NCBI RefSeq assembly: GCF_036178145.1
Contig: NZ_CP108067.1
Location: 3,906,001-3,970,000 of the forward strand
Direction: 5' to 3'
Origin: Streptomyces sp. NBC_00273
GTDB taxonomy: Bacteria; Actinomycetota; Actinomycetes; Streptomycetales; Streptomycetaceae
Length of the DNA: 64,000 nt
The notes beneath the pieces were generated by a model, which made no database searches, was not told the origin of the DNA, and worked only from the letters and a program-made list of their open reading frames with translations. Shown piece after piece: positions 52,466-60,804 of the stretch (position 1 is its first letter; each line of letters starts with the position of its first letter). Position numbers and translations under genes: made by a program.

Positions 52466-52973
52466 GCAGCCTGCGCAGCTCGCCCGGCCCCGGCTCCTCC
52501 CCCGGGGCGATCACGTAGGAGAGGGCGAGGCGCACGGCGAGTTCGCAGCGCTGCGGGCCCTCCCCCGGAGTCAGCGCGGCGGCGGCCCGGTCCCGGACGG
52601 CCCGGGCCAGCTCGCCGGGCCCGGGTGCGCGGCCGCCCGCCGCGGGCAGGCCCGCGTCCCAGGCACCGGTGAGCAGGGCCCGTACGAGGGGCTGCGCACG
52701 GGCAGCCCGTACGATCCACTCCGCGACGGCGGCGAGTCGCTCGGCGGCCTGGGCCGGAGCGGACAGGGCCCGGTCGACCCCGTCGAGGTAGCGGTCGGCC
52801 TCGCGGCGCACCAGGGCGCGGCCCAGGCCGGCCTTGCCGCCGAACTCGTTGTAGAGGGTCTGCCGGGACACCCCCGCCGCGGCGGCCACGTCGACCATGC
52901 GCACGTCCGGCCAGGGGCGCGCCGAGAGCGCCGCTCCCGCCGCCTCCAGCAGGGACTCCCGGGCTGCCGGCAT
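52431..52973 (-). CDS. TetR-family regulator
   Basis: A 180-residue protein. The HTH at residues ~5-50 includes DVRMVDVAAAAGVSRQTLYN and GGKAGLGRALV. The C-terminal ligand domain is Ala/Arg-rich and short. ATG at 52973 (MPAARESLLEAAG) has GGGGAGG just upstream and is preferred over the in-frame 53051. Its 3' end overlaps the SMR gene by 35 nt in antisense. It likely controls the SMR gene and may respond to a transported cation. Confidence 0.87.
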   Translation of the reverse strand: MPAARESLLEAAGAALSARPWPDVRMVDVAAAAGVSRQTLYNEFGGKAGLGRALVRREADRYLDGVDRALSAPAQAAERLAAVAEWIVRAARAQPLVRALLTGAWDAGLPAAGGRAPGPGELARAVRDRAAAALTPGEGPQRCELAVRLALSYVIAPGEEPGPGELRRLLSAPTRTTGAR

Positions 52974-53062
52974 CCGCGCCTCCCCGTTCGGCTCTCTCCG
53001 GTCAGAGTTGACGGGCCGCCAGATCCTGTCAAGGGCGCGTCGGGGCCGCACTGTGGACAGCG

Positions 53063-53092
53063 TTGGTCGGGCTCCGGGAGTCTCGATACTGT
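53063..53092 (+). promoter_or_regulatory. hisN promoter, leaderless type
   Basis: TTGGTC at 53063-53068, 18-nt spacer, TACTGT at 53087-53092, then 6 nt to the ATG. With initiation ~7 nt past the -10 the mRNA starts at or beside the ATG. The unknown gene at 2390 uses the same TACTGT-N6-ATG pattern. Confidence 0.65.
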
Positions 53093-53098
53093 TCGGGC

Positions 53099-53902
53099 AT
53101 GCCCGAGTATGACGATGACCTGCGCCTTGCCCTCGAACTCGCCGATGCGGCGGACGCCGCCACGATGGAGCGCTTCCGAGCCCTCGACCTGCAGGTCGAG
53201 ACGAAGCCGGACATGACCCCGGTGAGCGAGGCGGACAAGGCGGCCGAGGAGATCGTCCGGGCCGGGATCACGGCCGCGCGGCCGGACGACGCCATCCTGG
53301 GCGAGGAGTACGGGCTCAAGGGCAGCGGTCCGCGCCGCTGGGTGGTGGACCCGATCGACGGCACGAAGAACTACGTGCGCGGGGTCCCCGTCTGGGCGAC
53401 CCTGATCTCCCTGATGGCCCAGGACCCCGACGGCGAGTTCCGTCCGGTGGTCGGCGTGGTGTCCGCGCCGGCGCTGGGTCGCCGCTGGTGGGCGACCAGG
53501 GGCGGGGGCGCGTACGCGGGCGGCGCGCTCGGCGAGACCAGTGCCATCGGCGTGTCCAAGGTGGGCGGGCTGGGCGACGCCTCGTTCGCGTACTCCTCCC
53601 TGAGCGGCTGGGAGGAGCAGGGCCGGCTGGCCGGGTTCCTGGACCTGACCCGGGCGTGCTGGCGGACCCGCGGCTACGGGGACTTCTGGCCGTACATGAT
53701 GGTCGCGGAGGGCTCGCTGGACCTGTGCGCCGAGCCCGAACTCAACCTCTGGGACATGGCGGCCATCGCGGTCGTGGTCCAGGAGGCGGGCGGCCGCTTC
53801 ACCAGCCTGGACGGCGTGGACGGGGTGCACGGCGGGAACGCCGCGGCCTCGAACGGACTGCTCCACGAGGAGATGCTGGACCTGCTGCGTCCGCGCGCCT
53901 GA
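53099..53902 (+). CDS. hisN: Histidinol-phosphatase of the inositol-monophosphatase family
   Basis: A 267-residue metal-dependent phosphatase. Mg ligands: Glu in LGEEYGLKGSG, VDPIDGTKNYVRG (DPIDGT, ~85-90) and NLWDMAAIAVVVQEAGG (WD, ~217). It removes phosphate from histidinol phosphate in His biosynthesis, as established for the Streptomyces/Corynebacterium HisN type; inositol monophosphatase activity is possible. The start ATG lies 6 nt after a TACTGT -10 box (leaderless). Confidence 0.9.
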   Translation: MPEYDDDLRLALELADAADAATMERFRALDLQVETKPDMTPVSEADKAAEEIVRAGITAARPDDAILGEEYGLKGSGPRRWVVDPIDGTKNYVRGVPVWATLISLMAQDPDGEFRPVVGVVSAPALGRRWWATRGGGAYAGGALGETSAIGVSKVGGLGDASFAYSSLSGWEEQGRLAGFLDLTRACWRTRGYGDFWPYMMVAEGSLDLCAEPELNLWDMAAIAVVVQEAGGRFTSLDGVDGVHGGNAAASNGLLHEEMLDLLRPRA

Positions 53903-54071
53903 GCCGCCGCGCGCTGTTCGCGCTCCGCCCCGCGCCTTCTTGTCGGCCCTGCGGGTCCATGGGAATCTGATACTCCCCACGCTTGTGCGCTTGTGAACCG
54001 TTTCTCTTGAGGCGGCTCCGCGGGCGCACCCACCCAGGCGGGGGGACTCACCCCAGGAGGTGGCTCTCTTC

Positions 54072-54464
54072 ATGCTCGTCCGTGACGCCATGAGCACCGT
54101 GATCCTCACCCTCGGACCCGCACACACCCTCCGACAAGCGGCCTGCCTGATGTCCGGCCGGCGCGTCGGCGCGGCCGTCGTCCTCGACCCCGACCACAGC
54201 GGAATCGGCATCCTGACCGAGCGCGACATCCTCAACTCGATCGGCGCGGGACACGACCCGGACCGGGAGTCCGTGGGCGCGCACACCACCAACAACGTCG
54301 TGTTCTGCACCCCTGAAGCCACCGTGCAGGAAGCCGCCGAGGCCATGGCCCACGGCGGCTTCAGGCACCTGATCGTGCTGGAGCACGGCGGACCCGTCGG
54401 CATCGTGTCCGTGCGCGACGTCATCCGCTGCTGGGTCCCGGCACGGCGCACGGTCGCCGCGTGA
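54072..54464 (+). CDS. CBS-domain-pair protein
   Basis: A 130-residue protein with two CBS motifs (residues ~5-60, DAMSTVILTLGPAHTLRQA through GIGILTERDIL; and ~70-125, GGFRHLIVLEHGGPVGIVSV through RDVIRCW). Stand-alone CBS pairs bind adenine nucleotides or SAM and act as sensors; the partner is unknown. ATG at 54072 is chosen with AGGAGG 12 nt upstream, because the GTG at 54060 would abut the ribosome site. It is convergent with katA across a terminator. Confidence 0.88.
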   Translation: MLVRDAMSTVILTLGPAHTLRQAACLMSGRRVGAAVVLDPDHSGIGILTERDILNSIGAGHDPDRESVGAHTTNNVVFCTPEATVQEAAEAMAHGGFRHLIVLEHGGPVGIVSVRDVIRCWVPARRTVAA

Positions 54465-54467
54465 AAC

Positions 54468-54512
54468 GACGCCGGGCCGCAAGTCCTCCGAGGAGGGCTG
54501 CGGCCCGGCGTC
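54468..54512. terminator. Bidirectional terminator between CBS gene and katA
   Basis: GACGCCGGGCCGCA (54468-54481) pairs with TGCGGCCCGGCGTC (54499-54512), a 14-bp perfect stem, and the 17-nt loop contains its own CCTCC/GGAGG pair. Its arms lie within 25 nt of both converging stop codons. Confidence 0.85.
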
Positions 54513-54534
54513 CTGCTACGGCAAGCGCTCCGTG

Positions 54535-55986
54535 TCAGCCGCGGAGGGCCTGGACCGCGGCTTCGAGCCGCTTGCCGAAGTCACCGTCCGCCTGACGGAA
54601 GTTGTTGATCGCACGCTCGACGATGTCGTCGCGGGAGACCTTGGCGATGAAGCCGGACAGGTTCTCGATCAGACGGGACTTCTCGTCCTCCGAGTACAGG
54701 CGGTAGAGGTTGCCCGCCTGGACGAAGTCGTCGTCCTCGCTGTGGACGGCGGCGGCGTGGTTGCCCGTGCCGCCGGTCACGTCGATGGGCTGCCACAGCG
54801 GGCGGTCCGTCTGGTGCGGGCCCCCGAAGCTGTTCGGCTCGTAGTTCTTCGCGCCCTTGTGGCGGCCGTCGTACAGGTAGCCGTCGCGGGAGTTGGTGCG
54901 CGCCTCGGTGGCGTGCGGGCGGTTCACCGGCAGGTGGTCGGCGTTGATGCCGACGCGGTAGCGGTGGGCGTCGCCGTAGCCGAAGAGGCGGCCCTGGAGC
55001 ATCTTGTCCGGGGACGGACCGATGCCGGGCACGAAGTGCGCCGGGCTGAAGATGCTCTGCTCGACCTCGGCGAAGACGTTCTCCGGGTTGCGGTTGAGCT
55101 CCAGCTTGCCGATCTCGATCGGCGGGTAGTCCTCGTGCGGCCACACCTTGGTGAGGTCGAACGGGTTGAAGCGGTACTGGGCCGCCTCGGCCGCGGGCAT
55201 GATCTGGACCTGCACGGTCCAGGTCGGGAAGTCGCCGCGCTCGATGGACTCGCGCAGGTCGCGCTGGTGCGAGTCGGGGTCCTCGCCGGCGAGCTGGTTG
55301 GCCTCGGCCTGGGTGAGGTTCTTGATGCCCTGGTCGGTCTTGAAGTGGTACTTGACCCAGAAGACCTCGCCGGCCTCGTTGTTCCACTGGAACGTGTGCG
55401 AGCCGTAGCCGTTCATGTGGCGGTAGGAGGCCGGGATGCCGCGGTCACCGAACAGCCAGGTCACCTGGTGGGTCGACTCGGGCGACAGGCCCCAGAAGTC
55501 CCAGACGTTGTCCGCCTCCTGCGAGCCCGTGTACGGGTCGCGCTTCTGGGTGTGGATGAAGTCGGGGAACTTGATGGCGTCCTTGATGAAGAACACCGGG
55601 GTGTTGTTGCCGACGAGGTCGTAGTTGCCCTCTTCGGTGTAGAACTTCAGCGCCCAGCCGCGGGGGTCGCGGACCGCGTCGGCGCTGCCGAGGTTGCCGG
55701 CGACGGTGGAGAAGCGCAGGAAGGTCTCGGTCTCCTTGCCGACCTCGGACAGGAACGCGGCCCGGGTCCACTGCGAGACGTCGCGGGTCAGCGTGAAGGT
55801 GCCGTACGCGCCGGCGCCGCGGGCGTGCACCACGCGCTCCGGGATGCGCTCGCGGTTGAAGTGCGCGAGCTTCTCGAGCAGCAGCTGGTCCTGGACCAGA
55901 ACGGGGCCGCCGACGCCGGCGGTCTCGCTGTTCTGGTTGTCGGCGACCGGCGCTCCGGCCTCCGTGGTGAGCGGTCCCTGCGTCAC
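54535..55986 (-). CDS. katA: Monofunctional haem catalase
   Basis: A 483-residue clade 3 small-subunit catalase. Distal His in [13 protein letters not shown] (~53-65), Asn in [20 protein letters not shown], and the haem-ligand Tyr in [14 protein letters not shown] (~337). GTG start with GGAGG 7 nt upstream. It degrades H2O2. It is divergent from catR, whose product represses it; a peroxide-type operator lies between. The length is normal for the family. Confidence 0.95.
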   Translation of the reverse strand: MTQGPLTTEAGAPVADNQNSETAGVGGPVLVQDQLLLEKLAHFNRERIPERVVHARGAGAYGTFTLTRDVSQWTRAAFLSEVGKETETFLRFSTVAGNLGSADAVRDPRGWALKFYTEEGNYDLVGNNTPVFFIKDAIKFPDFIHTQKRDPYTGSQEADNVWDFWGLSPESTHQVTWLFGDRGIPASYRHMNGYGSHTFQWNNEAGEVFWVKYHFKTDQGIKNLTQAEANQLAGEDPDSHQRDLRESIERGDFPTWTVQVQIMPAAEAAQYRFNPFDLTKVWPHEDYPPIEIGKLELNRNPENVFAEVEQSIFSPAHFVPGIGPSPDKMLQGRLFGYGDAHRYRVGINADHLPVNRPHATEARTNSRDGYLYDGRHKGAKNYEPNSFGGPHQTDRPLWQPIDVTGGTGNHAAAVHSEDDDFVQAGNLYRLYSEDEKSRLIENLSGFIAKVSRDDIVERAINNFRQADGDFGKRLEAAVQALRG

Positions 55987-56051
55987 GTGCGCCTCCTGCG
56001 TCGTCCCTGCATGTCCTGTCCTTGGCGTTCGCCGTAACCGATCCTACGATG

Positions 56052-56066
56052 GACTTTGTCTAAGTC
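56052..56066. promoter_or_regulatory. CatR/PerR-type operator between katA and catR
   Basis: GACTT-TGTCT-AAGTC, a perfect 5-5-5 dyad, followed by further AAGT/CAAGT boxes to ~56084. It lies in the 148-bp divergent gap, 66 nt upstream of katA and ~69 nt upstream of catR. CatR of S. coelicolor binds a comparable AT-rich repeat. Confidence 0.6.
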
Positions 56067-56134
56067 AAGTAAGCATCCAAGTCCGCACTGGTTCGGGAGT
56101 TACACCGAATCCCCTCACTGTTAGGCTGATGTCT

Positions 56135-56551
56135 ATGAGTGACCTGCTGGATCGACTTCGCGGACGCGGCTGGCGCATGACGGCGCAGCGGCGTGTCGTG
56201 GCCGAGGTGCTCGACGGTGACCACGTGCACCTGACGGCCGACGAGGTGCACGCGCTCGCGGTGGCCAAGCTGCCCGAGATCTCCCGTGCGACCGTCTACA
56301 ACACCCTGGGCGAGCTCGTCACCCTCGGCGAGGTGCTGGAGGTCTCCACGGACCGCCGCGCCAAGCGGTACGACCCGAACGCCCACCGGCCCCACCAGCA
56401 CCTGGTCTGCGCCCAGTGCGGCGCGATCCGCGACGTGCACCCGGCGGGCAACCCGCTGGCCGACCTGCCGGATGCCGAACGCTTCGGCTTCATCGTGTCG
56501 GCGGTCGAGGTGACCTACCGCGGCGTCTGCCCGAACTGCGCGGCCGCCTGA
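56135..56551 (+). CDS. catR: CatR, PerR/Fur-family peroxide repressor
   Basis: A 138-residue Fur-superfamily protein. The winged helix MTAQRRVVAEVL and EISRATVYNTLGEL occupies ~1-80. Metal sites include VLDGDHVHLTADEVH (regulatory His), HRPHQHLVCAQCG and the terminal CPNC, forming the structural Cys4 zinc. A TAGGCT -10 ends 7 nt before the ATG with no ribosome site, indicating leaderless translation; an ATG two codons upstream would lie within the promoter. It is oxidised by H2O2 and then derepresses katA. Confidence 0.94.
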   Translation: MSDLLDRLRGRGWRMTAQRRVVAEVLDGDHVHLTADEVHALAVAKLPEISRATVYNTLGELVTLGEVLEVSTDRRAKRYDPNAHRPHQHLVCAQCGAIRDVHPAGNPLADLPDAERFGFIVSAVEVTYRGVCPNCAAA

Positions 56552-56565
56552 GCGCACGCACACGA

Positions 56566-56599
56566 AAGGGCTCGGACCCCCCGGGGGGTCCGAGCCCTT
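56566..56599. terminator. Terminator after catR
   Basis: A perfect 17-bp palindrome: AAGGGCTCGGACCCCCC immediately followed by its complement GGGGGGTCCGAGCCCTT. It lies 14 nt after the catR stop. Confidence 0.9.
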
Positions 56600-56641
56600 C
56601 GCGTTCACCTTCTTGCAAGCGGAAATGACCCGGGAACGACT

Positions 56642-56672
56642 CAAGGCCCGGATCCATGGGATCCGGGCCTTG
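56642..56672 (-). terminator. Terminator of the first initiator tRNA gene
   Basis: CAAGGCCCGGATCC, 3-nt loop, GGATCCGGGCCTTG: a 14-bp perfect stem 10 nt past the tRNA 3' end on the minus strand. An almost identical stem follows the second tRNA (60643-60673). Confidence 0.85.
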
Positions 56673-56681
56673 AGCCTTCAG

Positions 56682-56755
56682 TAGCGGGGACAGGATTTGA
56701 ACCTGCGACCTCTGGGTTATGAGCCCAGCGAGCTACCGAGCTGCTCCACCCCGCG
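56682..56755 (-). tRNA. tRNA-fMet (CAU), copy 1
   Basis: A 74-nt tRNA with CAU anticodon in GGGCTCATAACCC. Initiator hallmarks: the first base pair is a mismatch (C1 with U72 here, instead of the C1-A72 of E. coli), the anticodon stem carries the three GGG/CCC pairs, and the T arm is GGTTCAAATCC. The 3' CCA is not encoded. The sequence is identical to the gene at 60682-60755. Confidence 0.95.
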
Positions 56756-56802
56756 TCGGTAAACCCAACGTTACGTGAAGGCCCGCGGCAGATGCAAATC
56801 GG

Positions 56803-57417
56803 TTAACCGGCCAGCCCCCGGTGCAGGAGCGCGGTCAGCATCTCCACCACCTCGTCGTCGTCGAGTCCGGCCCCGCCGGTCATGGCGGCGTACCCCAGCA
56901 TCGAGATCATCGCCCCCATCGCCGCGGCGACCAGTTCGGGGTCCCCGGGCAGCTCGCGCCCCTGTTCGCGCATGTACGCGAGGTGCTCGCGCAGCGGCGC
57001 GGTGTCCCCGAGGAGGCGCCCCCAGACCTGCCCCGAGCCGGGCGGTTCGGCCATGGACTTCTGGAAGAGGGCGACCACGACGGGCAGATGGTCCCGGAAG
57101 GCGCTCCAGGCGACCGCGATATGCGTCCGCAGCTGCGCCCGGTCGGCGAGGTCGTGCTCACGGGGGTGGTCGTGGGCGCCGACCTCCAGGTCCACCTGGG
57201 CCCCCATGTCCGCGAGCAGCGCGTCCAGCAGCTCGTCCTTGCCCGCGAAGTGCTCGTAGAAGGACCCGGTGGACCGGCCGGCGGCCTTGGTGATGTCGGT
57301 GATCTTCGTCTGCGTGTAGCCGCGCTCCAGGAACAGCGCCCGCGCCGCCTCCTTGAGCGCCGCCTCCGTACCGGCCGCCCGCTCCTTGCGCACTCCCACC
57401 GCGATCCCCGCTCCCAC
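56803..57417 (-). CDS. TetR-family regulator of the adjacent monooxygenase
   Basis: 204 residues from the GTG at 57417. [23 protein letters not shown] and [20 protein letters not shown]. The frame opens with two ATGs at 57444 and 57441, but these overlap a good -10 (TATGAT), so they probably lie at or upstream of the transcription start. A GTG at 57417, or at 57399, is therefore preferred. It is divergent from an FAD monooxygenase gene and probably represses both promoters through two TGAA-N6-TTCA boxes. Confidence 0.88.
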   Translation of the reverse strand: MGAGIAVGVRKERAAGTEAALKEAARALFLERGYTQTKITDITKAAGRSTGSFYEHFAGKDELLDALLADMGAQVDLEVGAHDHPREHDLADRAQLRTHIAVAWSAFRDHLPVVVALFQKSMAEPPGSGQVWGRLLGDTAPLREHLAYMREQGRELPGDPELVAAAMGAMISMLGYAAMTGGAGLDDDEVVEMLTALLHRGLAG

Positions 57418-57446
57418 TTGACGCCGTCTTCTCGGCCTCATCATAC

Positions 57447-57490
57447 TGAACCGAGTTTCACCGAATCAAAGTTCAGTGAATGCAGATTCA
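57447..57490. promoter_or_regulatory. Two TGAA-N6-TTCA operators between TetR and FAD-monooxygenase genes
   Basis: TGAACCGAGTTTCA (57447-57460) and TGAATGCAGATTCA (57477-57490) are 14-bp dyads with centres 30 bp apart. The first lies inside a promoter with TTGATT, an 18-bp spacer and TATGAT driving the TetR gene. The second lies 17-30 nt upstream of the monooxygenase start. Confidence 0.75.
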
Positions 57491-57506
57491 GCGAAAGGGG
57501 TCGGGC

Positions 57507-58583
57507 ATGCGTGTGTCAGTCATCGGGGGCGGAGTCGCCGGAGCGGCCAGTGCGATAGCCCTGCGCCGGGCGACCGGCGCGGAGGTCACGATCCACGAGG
57601 CGTACGAGGAACCGGCCGGGCAAGTGGGCTCGTACCTCAGCCTCGCCGTCAACGGGCTGCGGGGGCTGGAGGCCCTGGGCTGCCTCCCGCAGGTACAGGC
57701 CGCCGGATTCCCGGTCGCCCTGCAGCGGATGTGGTCCTCCTCGGGCAAGCTCCTCGGGGAGGTGCCGCGCGGCCGGCTCGCCTCGGACGACCTGCACAGC
57801 ACGACGCTGCTGCGCGGGCGGCTGGTGGAAGTGCTGCGCGCCGAGGCGGCTTCGGCCGGGGCCCGGATCGAGACGGGGCGGCGGGTGGACCCGGCGGACC
57901 TGGACGCGGACCTGGTGGTGGCGGCCGACGGCATCTGGTCCGCCACCCGCTCGACGCTGGACCCGGCGGCGCCACAGGTGCGGTACGCCGGGCTCTACTG
58001 CGTGTCGGGGGTCTCCGAAGGCGTGCACCTCACACCGGGCACCTACCACTTCGTCTTCGGCCGGCGGGGAGCCTTCCTCTGCGTCCCGGCGCCGGACGGC
58101 ACGGTCTGGTGGTCGGCCCAGGTGCCCGCCCCGGAGCCCCCGGACCCAGCGGAGATCACCGGGGCCCGGCTGGCGGAGCTGTACGCCAAGGAGGAGCTGC
58201 CGCTGTCCCTGATCCGGGCCGCCACCCGCGTCGACCGCTCGATGCCGATGCACCGGCTGGCGGACGTACCCGTCTGGCACGACGGGCGCACCGTCCTGAT
58301 CGGCGACGCGGCCCATCCGGTCGGGGCCGGGCAGGGCGCGTCGATGGCGATCGAGGACGCGGTGGCCCTGGCCCGGTGCGTGGCATCGGTTCCGGGCGTG
58401 GACCGGGCCCTGGCCGAGTACACCCGGCTGCGCCGCCCGCGGGTGGACCGGATGACCCGGTCCGCGGCGACGAACCGCGACGCGAAGACCCCGGGCACGG
58501 TGCGGCGCCGGGTCAACGACCTGCTGATGCCGATCGCCTTCCGGCACGTCTACGCCCGCTCCACCTCCTGGCTCTACCGCTAG
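57507..58583 (+). CDS. FAD-dependent monooxygenase (PHBH/UbiH-like)
   Basis: A 358-residue group A flavoprotein. Rossmann GxGxxG in VIGGGVAGAASAIALRRA (residues ~5-22), the middle DG motif in LVVAADGIWSATRS, and the GD motif in VLIGDAAHPVGAGQGASMAIEDAVAL (~268). It hydroxylates or epoxidises an unknown substrate, possibly aromatic or antibiotic. ATG at 57507 with AAAGGGG upstream; an upstream in-frame ATG at 57480 overlaps the operator. It is induced when the divergent TetR protein is released. Confidence 0.9.
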   Translation: MRVSVIGGGVAGAASAIALRRATGAEVTIHEAYEEPAGQVGSYLSLAVNGLRGLEALGCLPQVQAAGFPVALQRMWSSSGKLLGEVPRGRLASDDLHSTTLLRGRLVEVLRAEAASAGARIETGRRVDPADLDADLVVAADGIWSATRSTLDPAAPQVRYAGLYCVSGVSEGVHLTPGTYHFVFGRRGAFLCVPAPDGTVWWSAQVPAPEPPDPAEITGARLAELYAKEELPLSLIRAATRVDRSMPMHRLADVPVWHDGRTVLIGDAAHPVGAGQGASMAIEDAVALARCVASVPGVDRALAEYTRLRRPRVDRMTRSAATNRDAKTPGTVRRRVNDLLMPIAFRHVYARSTSWLYR

Positions 58584-58617
58584 GAGGTGGAGCGCTCGGC
58601 GGGCGCCCCGCCGGGGC

Positions 58618-60480
58618 TCAGGCCGAGAGTTCCTCGGCCAGGGCCTCGCGGAGCCGGGCCGCGCGCTGCGAGACCTCGGCCGGGCCCAGTTCCATGGCGC
58701 GCACGCACCACTTCTGGCCCTCCGCGAGATCCCCGTGGCGGGCCGCCAGCAGGCCGAGGCGCAGGGCCGCGCGGCCGTGGCCCGCCACCGCCGCGCGGGT
58801 CCACCACAAGGCCGCCTCCGGCTCGTTCCCTTCGCGGGCCAGCAGCAGCCCGAGGTTGAAGGCGCCGTTGCGGGAGCCGGCCTCGGCCGCCTCCCGGTAC
58901 CAGCGCGCGGCGACGGCCAGGTCGCCGCGGGCGGCGGCCAGCATGCCGACCCGCACCTGCGCCCGGCGGTGCCCCAGCTCGGCGGCCCGCTCGTACCACT
59001 CCTCGCTCTCGGTGCGCGGGGCGCCGCCCACGGGCTCGCCCAGGGCCACCGGCTCCGGCGGCGGGGCCAGCGACTCCAGCAGCGCGGCCAGGCGGAACGC
59101 CGCCTCCGCACTGCCGCCGCCCGCCGCGCAGCGCAGGTGCCGCTCGGCCGCCCGGTCCTCGCCGTCCCGCACCAGCGCGATGCCGACCTGCAGCGCCGCG
59201 TCGGTGTGACCGGCCGAAGCGGCCCGCTCGTACCACTTCAGCGCGGTCCGGTCCTCGTCGCGGCTGGCGAACAGGATCCCGAGGTTGAACGCGGCGTCGA
59301 CGCTGCCCGCCTCGGCGGCCTTCGAGAACCACGGCTCGGCGCCCGCCGCGTCCCCGACCTGGAGCAGCATGATCGCCAGCGCGTTGGCCGCCTCGCGGTG
59401 CCCGGCGTAGGCGGCCCGCCGGTACCACTGCTCGGCCTGCGCGGTCCGGTCCTGTGCGACGCACAGCAGAGCAAGGTTGTACGCCCCGTTTTGGTCGCCC
59501 GCGTCCATGGCGGTCCGGTACCAGCGCTCCGCGGTCTGGGTCTCGCCGCGTGCGGCGTGCAGCGCGCCCAGCGCGTTGGCGGCGTTGCCGTCGCCGTCCT
59601 GCGCCGCCCGGTGCCACCACACGGCGGCGCTCTCCTCGTCACCGGCGTCGCGCAGCAGGAAGCCGAGCGCGCACGCCGCCCGGGCCTCCCCCTGCTTGGC
59701 GGAGGTCAGGTACCAGCGCCCGGCCTCCTTGAGCTCGCCGCGTGCCTCCAGCAGGGCGCCCAGGTGCAGGGCGGCGCGCCGGTGCCCGCGCGCGGCCGCC
59801 TGCCGGTACCACTGTTCGGCCTCGGTGGGGTCGCCCTTGCGCAGGTGCCTCGCCAGCCGGTACGCGGCTTCGCGGTGCCCCTGTTCGGCGGCGGCGCGGA
59901 ACCACCGCTCGACGCCCTTGTCCCCGCGGTGCTCCAGCAGGTCGGCCAGCCCGTACGCGCCCAGCGCGTGGCCGGACTCGGCCGCCTGCCGCATCCAGTA
60001 CTCGGCGGCGGGCTCGTCCCCGCGCTCGCGGAAGTAGCGGCCGAGGGCGTGCGCGGCGGGGGCGGATCCGGCGACGGCGGCGACCCGCCACCAGCCGGCC
60101 GCGTCCTCGGGGTAGCCCCGCTGGTGGAGCAGCACGCCGAGGTTGTTCGCGGCGGCGCGGTCCCCTTCGCCGGTGGCTCCCCTCAGGTACGGTTCGGCCC
60201 CGTCGAGGTCGCCGCGGCGCAGCAGCAGCGCGCCGAGCACGCTCATGGCTCCGGGGTCGCCCTTGTCGGCGGCCACCCGGTGCCGCGCTTCGAGCTCGGC
60301 GTCACTCGCCGCGTCGGTCTCGGCGAACATCTCCTCCGTGCTGTGCTTGTCCAAGAAGTCCGCATCGGTCAGTGCGGTCTGCGCGTCGACGACCGGAGCC
60401 GCCCCCTCGGCCTCTGTGTCCGTCCCGGACTCCGCCCTCACAAACCGCCCTGTCTCCAGCAGAGTTGACCTGTCCCCCAT
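58618..60480 (-). CDS. Sel1-like/TPR repeat protein
   Basis: A 620-residue protein made almost entirely of ~35-residue helical repeats of the form AAxxLGxLLxxRGDxxxAExWYRxAAxxG, about 14 copies from residue ~70 to the end (e.g. AANNLGVLLHQRGYPEDAAG; AAYRLARHLRKGDPTEAEQW). The first 65 residues are acidic and disordered. There is no signal peptide or membrane segment. This is a cytoplasmic scaffold of unknown partner; the large size is normal for Streptomyces versions. ATG at 60480 or three codons earlier. It lies between the two initiator tRNA genes. Confidence 0.88.
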   Translation of the reverse strand: MGDRSTLLETGRFVRAESGTDTEAEGAAPVVDAQTALTDADFLDKHSTEEMFAETDAASDAELEARHRVAADKGDPGAMSVLGALLLRRGDLDGAEPYLRGATGEGDRAAANNLGVLLHQRGYPEDAAGWWRVAAVAGSAPAAHALGRYFRERGDEPAAEYWMRQAAESGHALGAYGLADLLEHRGDKGVERWFRAAAEQGHREAAYRLARHLRKGDPTEAEQWYRQAAARGHRRAALHLGALLEARGELKEAGRWYLTSAKQGEARAACALGFLLRDAGDEESAAVWWHRAAQDGDGNAANALGALHAARGETQTAERWYRTAMDAGDQNGAYNLALLCVAQDRTAQAEQWYRRAAYAGHREAANALAIMLLQVGDAAGAEPWFSKAAEAGSVDAAFNLGILFASRDEDRTALKWYERAASAGHTDAALQVGIALVRDGEDRAAERHLRCAAGGGSAEAAFRLAALLESLAPPPEPVALGEPVGGAPRTESEEWYERAAELGHRRAQVRVGMLAAARGDLAVAARWYREAAEAGSRNGAFNLGLLLAREGNEPEAALWWTRAAVAGHGRAALRLGLLAARHGDLAEGQKWCVRAMELGPAEVSQRAARLREALAEELSA

Positions 60481-60642
60481 AATTCCCATCGTCGCATCAC
60501 CTGCTACCCGCGTACACCTGCTATGTCGCAGCCAGTGAGGTCACTACAGCGTTTTGTCGACATGCCCACAGTGAGGTAAGTCAAACACGCTCCACCCACA
60601 AGTCACCCTCCCCGGCTACCGCGTGTCCGTCCCGGACATGAC

Positions 60643-60673
60643 GAAGGCCCGGATCCCATGGATCCGGGCCTTC
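60643..60673 (-). terminator. Terminator of the second initiator tRNA gene
   Basis: GAAGGCCCGGATCC, CAT loop, GGATCCGGGCCTTC: a 14-bp stem differing from the copy-1 stem by compensated end changes (G-C instead of C-G closing). Confidence 0.85.
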
Positions 60674-60681
60674 ATCTTCAG

Positions 60682-60755
60682 TAGCGGGGACAGGATTTGA
60701 ACCTGCGACCTCTGGGTTATGAGCCCAGCGAGCTACCGAGCTGCTCCACCCCGCG
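60682..60755 (-). tRNA. tRNA-fMet (CAU), copy 2
   Basis: Identical in sequence to the gene at 56682-56755, with the same flank up to the terminator region (TTCAGTAG on the plus strand, GTCGGT on the other side). It carries initiator features: unpaired first position, three GC pairs in the anticodon stem, and no encoded CCA. Confidence 0.95.
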
Positions 60756-60804
60756 TCGGTGAAACCACAGTATCACGACGCGGGGTGGAACCATTACCGA
60801 TTGA

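Noticed and set aside
56682..60755. Exactly 4000-bp spacing of the tRNA genes as meaningful
   Set aside because: The spacing is a coincidence; nothing in the segment suggests a mobile element.
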